Source: CADCVQ01 sp038260305
Lineage (GTDB): Bacteria; Actinomycetota; Thermoleophilia; Solirubrobacterales; Solirubrobacteraceae
Assembly: GCA_038260305.1 (NCBI GenBank)
Contig: JBBSNY010000023.1
Coordinates: 8,434 to 72,433, forward strand
Direction: 5' to 3'
DNA length: 64,000 nucleotides
Shown: positions 58,914 to 64,000 of the stretch, piece by piece
Layout of the letters: the number at the start of each line of letters is the position of its first letter
Position numbering within the stretch: position 1 is the first letter of the stretch
The notes under the pieces: model-generated
Told to the model about the DNA's origin: nothing
Seen by the model: only the letters and a program-made list of their open reading frames with translations
Database searches by the model: none
Program-made: the position numbers and the translations under genes

Positions 58914-60260
58914 ATGGCACGAGCGCTACGGCCGATCGGTCACGAGGACCGTCTCAGCCTCGTCGATCACCTCACGGAGCTGCGTAAGCGGCTGATCATC
59001 TCGATCGCCGCGTTACTCGTGGCGTTCTCGTTCTGCTTCGCTGAGAACCACGCGATCCTGAAGATCGTCACGCGGCCGGTCACCGACGCCCAGAAGGCGC
59101 AGAAGTCGAGCACGAAGACCGACCCCGTCGCGCAGGCCGCGCAGTTCCAGAGCCAGCTCGGCGAGGGCCTGAAGACCCTGCCGCCGGCGCTCACGCTGAC
59201 CGGGGATACGCTGCAAGCCCTGCGCGGCTCGCGCGCGGTCACGCTGAAGCAGCAGGCCCAGATCGACAAGACGACGGCGGCGCTCGCGGCCGCGGCGAAG
59301 CAATTCTCCAAGGCGGCGCGGGCGCTGCCGACGGCCGCGACCCCGCGGCTGACGACGCTCGGCGTGACCGAGCCCTTCACGGCGACGATCACGATCGCGT
59401 TCTACGCGGCGCTGCTGCTCGCGATGCCGATGCTCCTCTACCAGGCGTACGCATTCGTACTACCGGCCTTCAGCCCGAAGGAGCGCAAGGTCGCCCTGCC
59501 GCTCATGCTGATGGTGCCGTTCCTGTTCGTCTGCGGCGTGCTGTTCGGCTACTTCGTCGTCCTCGATCGAGCCGTGCAGTTCCTGCAGAACTTCAACGCG
59601 GAGTCGTTCAACAACCTCCTGCAGGCGAACGCCTACTTCAAGTTCGCCGTCCTGTTCATCGCAGGGATCGGCCTGCTGTTCCAGATCCCCGTCGGCGTGC
59701 TCGCGGTGACGCGGCTCGGGATCTTCACGCCCAAGCAGCTCGCGAAGAACCGCGGCTACGTGATCCTGGGGATCGCGATTCTGGCCGCCGTCGCCACGCC
59801 GACGCCGGATCCGGTGACGATGACGCTCGCGATGGCGCCGCTCATCATTTTGTTCGAGCTCAGCATCCTGCTCGCGCGCTGGATCGACCGCATCAAGCCG
59901 CCCGAGGAGGACGACGAGGACGAGGACGCGGACGACGCGGACGACGATCGTGACGACGACGACGACGATCGCGTCGACGAGGACCCGGACGACGCGGACG
60001 ACGATCGCGACGACGATCGCGTCGACGAGGACCGGGACGACGACGAGGACGACGTGCTCGCCGGCTACAGGGACGACGCGGACGGCGACGAGCCCGACGA
60101 CGACCTCCAGGACCTGACCGCCGCGGCCGAGGCGGTCGAGCGCGCCTCCGAGGCCGAGCTGGCCGGTGACGACGAGGCCGCCGGCCAGGAGCGTGACGAC
60201 GACGATGCCCCTAAGCTGGGAGATCAGCAGGATCCGATAGACCCCGACCCGAAGGACTGA
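58914..60260 (+). CDS. tatC: TatC with extracytoplasmic insertion and long acidic tail
   Basis: 448 residues against about 250-300 usually. The front LVDHLTELRKRLIISIAALL is canonical. After the first helix an extra segment of roughly 90 residues (about 58-145, Ala/Gln/Lys-rich, helical) comes before TEPFTATITIAFYAALLLAM, where the normal protein resumes. The glutamate/loop motif region and NRGYVILGIAILAAVATPTPDPVT are intact, so it should work. The last 120 residues are almost all Asp/Glu with a few Arg, built from repeated DNA units. Confidence 0.93.
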   Translation: MARALRPIGHEDRLSLVDHLTELRKRLIISIAALLVAFSFCFAENHAILKIVTRPVTDAQKAQKSSTKTDPVAQAAQFQSQLGEGLKTLPPALTLTGDTLQALRGSRAVTLKQQAQIDKTTAALAAAAKQFSKAARALPTAATPRLTTLGVTEPFTATITIAFYAALLLAMPMLLYQAYAFVLPAFSPKERKVALPLMLMVPFLFVCGVLFGYFVVLDRAVQFLQNFNAESFNNLLQANAYFKFAVLFIAGIGLLFQIPVGVLAVTRLGIFTPKQLAKNRGYVILGIAILAAVATPTPDPVTMTLAMAPLIILFELSILLARWIDRIKPPEEDDEDEDADDADDDRDDDDDDRVDEDPDDADDDRDDDRVDEDRDDDEDDVLAGYRDDADGDEPDDDLQDLTAAAEAVERASEAELAGDDEAAGQERDDDDAPKLGDQQDPIDPDPKD

Positions 60261-60266
60261 TCGCCG

Positions 60267-60965
60267 ATGCTGTTCGACCTGCGCGGACGCGGCCGACGCC
60301 GCACTGTGCAAGTGATCTACCTCTCGCTCGCCCTCCTCATGGGAGGCGGCCTCGTGCTGTTCGGGATCGGCAGCAGCTCCAGTGGCGGGATCGTCGATGC
60401 GGTCGTGGGCGGCGGGAGCAGCGGAGACAGCCCGACGAAGACGATTGACAAGCAGATCAACCGCGCGCTGGCGAAGACGCGGGCGACCCCGAAGGACCCC
60501 GCCGTCTGGGCGAGCCTGGCGAAGCTGCGCTACCAGCGGGCGAGCCTCGACGGCTTCGCCGCCGACGACGTCACGTACACGGCGAAGGGCAAGCAGAAGC
60601 TCGCCTTGGCCGCGGACGCATGGGAGCAGAGCCTCTCGCTGGATCCGAAGAAGCCCGACGTCGATACGGCGCGGCTCATGGTCCAGGCGTACGGCACGGG
60701 GGCGCTCAACCAGCCGGTCAAGGCGGTGCGCGCGATGGAGGTCGTCACGGGCGCCGAGGACCCCCCCAACTCGAACCTCTTCGCCCAGCTCGCGATCCTG
60801 GCGTACACCGCCAAGGAGAACCGCACCGGCGACCTCGCCGCGCAGCGGGCGATCGATCTCGCGCCGAAGGACCAGCGCAAGCTCCTCAAGACGACGATCG
60901 ACCAGCGCAAGACGCAGATCCTGGCGCAGGCCGCGCAGGCGACGACGACCACGCCGGCGGGGTAG
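60267..60965 (+). CDS. Membrane-anchored helical (TPR-like) protein
   Basis: 232 residues. A positively charged start is followed by one helix (VQVIYLSLALLMGGGLVLFG), a Gly/Ser linker, and an extracytoplasmic domain of helix pairs (NRALAKTRATPKDPAVWASL, AADAWEQSLSLDPKKPDV, AVRAMEVVTGAEDPPNSN) with TPR-like spacing. It begins 6 nt after tatC. A protein-binding role near the Tat machinery is possible but not shown. Confidence 0.75.
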   Translation: MLFDLRGRGRRRTVQVIYLSLALLMGGGLVLFGIGSSSSGGIVDAVVGGGSSGDSPTKTIDKQINRALAKTRATPKDPAVWASLAKLRYQRASLDGFAADDVTYTAKGKQKLALAADAWEQSLSLDPKKPDVDTARLMVQAYGTGALNQPVKAVRAMEVVTGAEDPPNSNLFAQLAILAYTAKENRTGDLAAQRAIDLAPKDQRKLLKTTIDQRKTQILAQAAQATTTTPAG

Positions 60966-61007
60966 GCGGGTCGGGCGACCCACTAGACTTCGCCTCGGCT
61001 CAGACCC

Positions 61008-61080
61008 GCCCTTGTAGCTCAACTGGCAGAGCAGCGGACTCTTAATCCGAAGGTTGGAGGTTCGATTCCTCCCGGGGGCA
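61008..61080 (+). tRNA. tRNA-Lys (anticodon CUU)
   Basis: 73 nt folding as a full cloverleaf. The acceptor stem pairs GCCCTTG with CGGGGGC, with two G:U pairs. The anticodon loop reads ACTCTTAA with CTT, the T arm is GGAGG TTCGATT CCTCC, and the discriminator base is A. CCA is not encoded. Confidence 0.95.
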
Positions 61081-61142
61081 CTAACTAACTCCTCGACCAC
61101 GAGGTTGCGCACGATCAGTTGGGCTGCGCTACAACTGACCCC

Positions 61143-62798
61143 GTGCCCCTCCGACGGCGAGGACGCCGGATCCCGTCGGCGGCGCTGGCCGCCATGATCG
61201 CCGTCGGAGTGCTCGGCGGGGTGGCGGCCGAGGTTCTCGCCGGTCCGTCCCCGCAGCGCACCGTACGCGTCCGACTCGCGGCCACCGGCGATCCGGACGG
61301 CCGCAGCGGCGACCCCTCGCTGTCGGCCGACGCGCGGCGCCTGGCATTCTCGTCGACGGCCACGAACCTCACGGCGGACGAGGACGGCAACGGAGCCGTG
61401 CGCGACGTCTTCGTCTATGACCAGGCGCGCGGCGCCGTGTCGCTGCTCTCGAGCGGCCTCGGAGGCGCCGCTGCCGACCGTGCCTCCGAGGATCCCGTCC
61501 TCGACGGCGACGGCGCCATCGCGGCGTTCTCCTCGCGCGCGACGAACCTCGTCCGCGGCGACGGCAACCGCGACTCCGACATCTTCGTGCGCAGCGGGAC
61601 CTCGGCGCTCGTCCGTGCCAGCGTCGCGCCCGACGGCAGCGACGCACACGGATCCTCCTCGCAGCCGGACCTGTCGGCCGATGGGCGGCGGCTGGTCTTC
61701 ACCTCCGACGCGGACGACCTCGTGCGTGGCGACGACAACGCGCACGAGGACGTATTCGTGCGGGACCTCGCCACCGCCACGACGACCCTCGTCAGCGCGG
61801 CGCGCGACGGCGGCTTCGCGAACGGAGACTCCTCCGCGCCGGCGATCAGCGCCGACGGTCGCTTCGTGAGCTTCTCGTCACGGGCCTCGGACCTCGTCTC
61901 CCGCGACGCCAACAGACGCGCCGACGTCTTCCTGCGCGATTTGAAGACCGCGCGCACCACACTCGTGAGCGTCGCCCGCGGCGGCGGCGGACAGGACGGC
62001 GCGCTCGCCTACGGCCGGCCGATGGTCTCCGACGTCAGCGACGCCGGGCGCTTCGTCGTGTTCGAGTCCGACGCGCGCAACCTCGTCCGCCGCGACCGCA
62101 ACCACAGCACCGACGTCTTCCTCCGCGACCGCGCCGCCCGGACGACGCGTCGCGTCAGCCTCAGCGTCACCAACGAGGAGGCGACCCGCTCGTCGTTCAA
62201 GCCGACGATCACGCCGGACGGCCGCTTCGTCGCATTCGCCTCCCGGGCCGACGATCTCGTCCCCGAGAACACCTACGGGCTCGACGTATTCGTCCGCGAC
62301 GTCGTGCGCAACATCACGTCGATCGTCGATGTCACGGCGCGCGGGCGGCCGCGCTCGAGCGAGCTCGACGACATAACGCCGCAGCGTCCGTCGCTGAGCG
62401 ACGACGCGAGCACGGTGGCCTTCGTGTCGTCGGCCTCCAACCTCGCGGGCGGCGACACGAACCGCAAGGCGGACGTCTTCCTGCGCCGGCTCACCCCGGC
62501 TCCGAGCGCGACGGCCGAACGCAGGGTCGGTCTCGTCGGCGGGCGCCTGCTGATCGTCTTTGCCTCCGGTGACCGCGCGGCGGGCCCGCTGCAGTGCCGC
62601 CTCGACGGCGGGCCGCCGACGTTGTGCCCGCTCAACGGCCTGCTGCTGCCGCGTCTGCGCCGCGGCCACCACGTCCTGCGCGCGCTCGCGGGAGCCCCCG
62701 GATCGCTCTACGCGCGGCGCCCGATCGTGATCCGGATCGACGTCGGCGCCGGGCTTCCGCGCGTCCGAGTGCAGAATCCGGGTGATGCGTTGGGCTGA
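61143..62798 (+). CDS. Secreted or anchored beta-propeller protein (PD40/WD40-like repeats)
   Basis: 551 residues from a GTG; a TTG 24 nt upstream is less likely. An N-terminal hydrophobic stretch (IPSAALAAMIAVGVLGGVAA) acts as signal or anchor. At least six repeats of the type LSADGRRLVFTSDADDLV then DVFVRDLATATTTLVS follow, each about 60 residues, as in TolB-like propellers. The C-terminal about 90 residues have two Cys (QCRLDGGPPTLCPL). Binding partner unknown. Confidence 0.85.
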   Translation: MPLRRRGRRIPSAALAAMIAVGVLGGVAAEVLAGPSPQRTVRVRLAATGDPDGRSGDPSLSADARRLAFSSTATNLTADEDGNGAVRDVFVYDQARGAVSLLSSGLGGAAADRASEDPVLDGDGAIAAFSSRATNLVRGDGNRDSDIFVRSGTSALVRASVAPDGSDAHGSSSQPDLSADGRRLVFTSDADDLVRGDDNAHEDVFVRDLATATTTLVSAARDGGFANGDSSAPAISADGRFVSFSSRASDLVSRDANRRADVFLRDLKTARTTLVSVARGGGGQDGALAYGRPMVSDVSDAGRFVVFESDARNLVRRDRNHSTDVFLRDRAARTTRRVSLSVTNEEATRSSFKPTITPDGRFVAFASRADDLVPENTYGLDVFVRDVVRNITSIVDVTARGRPRSSELDDITPQRPSLSDDASTVAFVSSASNLAGGDTNRKADVFLRRLTPAPSATAERRVGLVGGRLLIVFASGDRAAGPLQCRLDGGPPTLCPLNGLLLPRLRRGHHVLRALAGAPGSLYARRPIVIRIDVGAGLPRVRVQNPGDALG

Positions 62799-62814
62799 CG
62801 TTTTTTCGCGTCAG
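62795..62814. terminator. Short T-rich-loop hairpin after the propeller gene
   Basis: CTGACG and CGTCAG pair around the loop TTTTTTCG, overlapping the TGA of the propeller gene. The stem is only 6 bp, so it is a weak terminator at best. Confidence 0.35.
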
Positions 62815-62817
62815 ACT

Positions 62818-62845
62818 TTGTGCATGCGCCTTAACCGGCTATAAA
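62818..62845 (+). promoter_or_regulatory. Sigma-70-like promoter for the right-edge secreted protein
   Basis: TTGTGC (-35) and TATAAA (-10) are separated by 16 nt, 36 nt before the ATG of the next gene. A GGGGGA ribosome site follows. It stands out from the GC-rich background. Confidence 0.6.
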
Positions 62846-62881
62846 GAGGTCCGGGGCTTCGGAAGATCAACAGGGGGACTC

Positions 62882-64000
62882 ATGGTCCAGCGCAAGATGT
62901 TCGTATCAGCCGGTGCCGTGGCAGCGGCGTTTCTCGTCGCCCTGCCTACGTTCTCCAGCGGCGCGACGACGGTGAAGTCCAACCTGAACTCCTACGCGCC
63001 CGCTCAGGTGCGGGCCACGTCGCCGACGCCCAAGACGGAGCCGCCCCTACACGGCACGAACCCGCACGGCCAGGGATCCGTGGCCGTCGTCGACCTCAAC
63101 CCGAACGCCACACGCCCGTTCTCCGCCAATCCGAATGGCGCCGCCGACAGCGAGGATGTCATCGTCGGCCGTGCCGGTGGCGAGCAGCGCGCCGACGGCA
63201 CCTACCACGGTCACGTCACGGTCGCGGCGCTGTTCGGCAACGAGATCCTCACGGGCGCCGACACGAGCGCCGGCGAGTCCGTCGACGGCGGCATCCTGCC
63301 GTCGCTCTTGACCGGGCTCTGCACGAGCACCGGCATCTGCCTGAACGCCGTCCACGTGACGTCGTCAACGACGACCTCCGGCTCGACGAACCGCTTCAGC
63401 CTGGCCAGCGCCACGATTGGCGCATCCGCCGGAGGCCTTCCGGTCGGCACGCCCGGGCTCAGCATCGGCGTCGCAGAGTCCAACGGCAACATCGGCAGCA
63501 CCAGCACCTGCCAGACCTCTCACGGCGACAGCAACGTGGCCAACATCACGGCGGGCGCCACCATCGCCGACGCGTCGACGTCGTCGAGCGACACGACCGC
63601 CTGCCGCGGCCTCGCTCCGACGCAGACCAACAGCTCGAGCGTCGTGAAACTCGGGACGACGGGCATTCTGCTCCCGCCGCTGATCCCGGCCGGCTGCGCC
63701 ACCGGCGCCCCCGACACCCAGGGCGGCATCCCGGTCCTGCTGGAGATCTTCTGCAACGCCGACGACAGCTCCGCGACCGGCGGCAGCCAGACCGCGGGTG
63801 GCGATCCCTACGGTGTCCGCGACGCGCTCGACGTCTACGTCGGCGCGATCGGCACGGCCGCCCTGGCGAAGGTCTCCACGTCCTCCGCCGAGTCGCTGGC
63901 GCATGCCCCGGCCGCGGCGCCGCCGCCTCCCGTCGCACCGCCGCCTCCCGTCGCGCCGCCGCCCGCCGTCGCGCCGCCGCCCGCCGCGGCGCCGCCGCCC
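62882..64000 (+). CDS. Secreted protein with Pro/Ala-rich repeat, 3' end cut by window edge
   Basis: 373 codons are visible with no stop before the edge. The signal peptide runs MVQRKMFVSAGAVAAAFLVA then LPTFSSG. The following roughly 300 residues are Ser/Thr/Gly/Asn-rich, beta-prone, and contain several Cys (CTSTGIC, STCQTSH, FCNADD) that could form disulfides. From about 340 a repeat of the form APPPPV starts and runs to the edge, like a wall-spanning stalk. GGGGGA lies just before the ATG and a good promoter upstream suggests high expression. I do not recognise the family. Confidence 0.82.
   Translation, partial: MVQRKMFVSAGAVAAAFLVALPTFSSGATTVKSNLNSYAPAQVRATSPTPKTEPPLHGTNPHGQGSVAVVDLNPNATRPFSANPNGAADSEDVIVGRAGGEQRADGTYHGHVTVAALFGNEILTGADTSAGESVDGGILPSLLTGLCTSTGICLNAVHVTSSTTTSGSTNRFSLASATIGASAGGLPVGTPGLSIGVAESNGNIGSTSTCQTSHGDSNVANITAGATIADASTSSSDTTACRGLAPTQTNSSSVVKLGTTGILLPPLIPAGCATGAPDTQGGIPVLLEIFCNADDSSATGGSQTAGGDPYGVRDALDVYVGAIGTAALAKVSTSSAESLAHAPAAAPPPPVAPPPPVAPPPAVAPPPAAAPPP

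Noticed and set aside
61119..61142. TTG start for the beta-propeller protein
   Set aside because: The GTG 24 nt downstream gives a normal signal peptide with a basic start; the upstream codons add nothing.
59460..61745. Minus-strand open frame of over 700 codons opposite tatC and the tRNA
   Set aside because: It runs antisense through tatC, the TPR-like gene and a tRNA, with low-complexity Val/Arg content.

Overview
The window is very GC-rich, gene-dense DNA with GTG starts, many 4-nt ATGA/GTGA overlaps between consecutive genes, an actinobacterial-type qcrCAB plus caa3 oxidase locus and menaquinone genes. Together with a TatC carrying a long extracytoplasmic insertion and a siroheme-decarboxylase-like gene inside a hem cluster, this suggests a deep-branching actinobacterium, most likely Thermoleophilia/Solirubrobacterales. 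That placement is an inference from gene content, not a measured phylogeny.

Layout. 1-5.1 kb: secreted esterase, methyltransferase, polyisoprenyl-phosphate-type glycosyltransferase and a membrane glycosyltransferase (envelope glycan assembly). 5.1-10.4 kb: response regulator, histidine kinase, a 5'-truncated COG4705 membrane protein, a two-module lipoprotein and a DedA protein. 10.5-18 kb (minus): a decayed large catalase, then ctaCDE plus a small membrane gene and qcrCAB, all translationally coupled. 18.2-21.4 kb: Crp/Fnr regulator, an SPW membrane-protein remnant, cyclopropane fatty acid synthase and a VKOR-like protein. 21.5-29.4 kb (minus): four ATGA-coupled genes (GH15 glucosidase, ThDP enzyme, enolase-superfamily enzyme, FAD/Fe-S oxidoreductase). 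29.4-34.5 kb: SDR, membrane proteins, Ogt, USP, methionine aminopeptidase, TetR, BFN-family protein.

34.5-37.1 kb is an accessory island with lower GC than its surroundings. It holds a frameshifted serine-recombinase tail, a reverse transcriptase with a long helical C-terminal region, an in-frame 21-bp tandem repeat array directly after it, and strong hairpins. This is the best candidate for an undescribed system, possibly an Abi/DRT-like defence RT.

37.1-48.5 kb: Ddl, PLP aminotransferase, DUF4126, a phosphatase-superfamily enzyme, a GtrA plus two polytopic glycosyltransferases, two toxin-antitoxin pairs (MazEF and VapBC types) with visible operator palindromes, YmdB and an AI-2E family transporter. 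48.5-58 kb: cupin, small catalase, hemB, a fused AhbA-AhbB-like protein, hemL, a second and different bc complex (Rieske, cytochrome b6, subunit IV fused to cytochrome c), menG and a polyprenyl diphosphate synthase. 58-64 kb: CpXC-type protein, tatA, tatC, a membrane-anchored helical protein, tRNA-Lys(CUU), a beta-propeller protein and a secreted Pro/Ala-rich protein that runs off the right edge.

The respiratory theme is strong: heme synthesis, a menaquinone methyltransferase and polyprenyl synthase, two bc complexes and one caa3 oxidase. Several genes are broken (katE, COG4705, DUF4396, SPW, recombinase), which points to repeated small deletions and element turnover.
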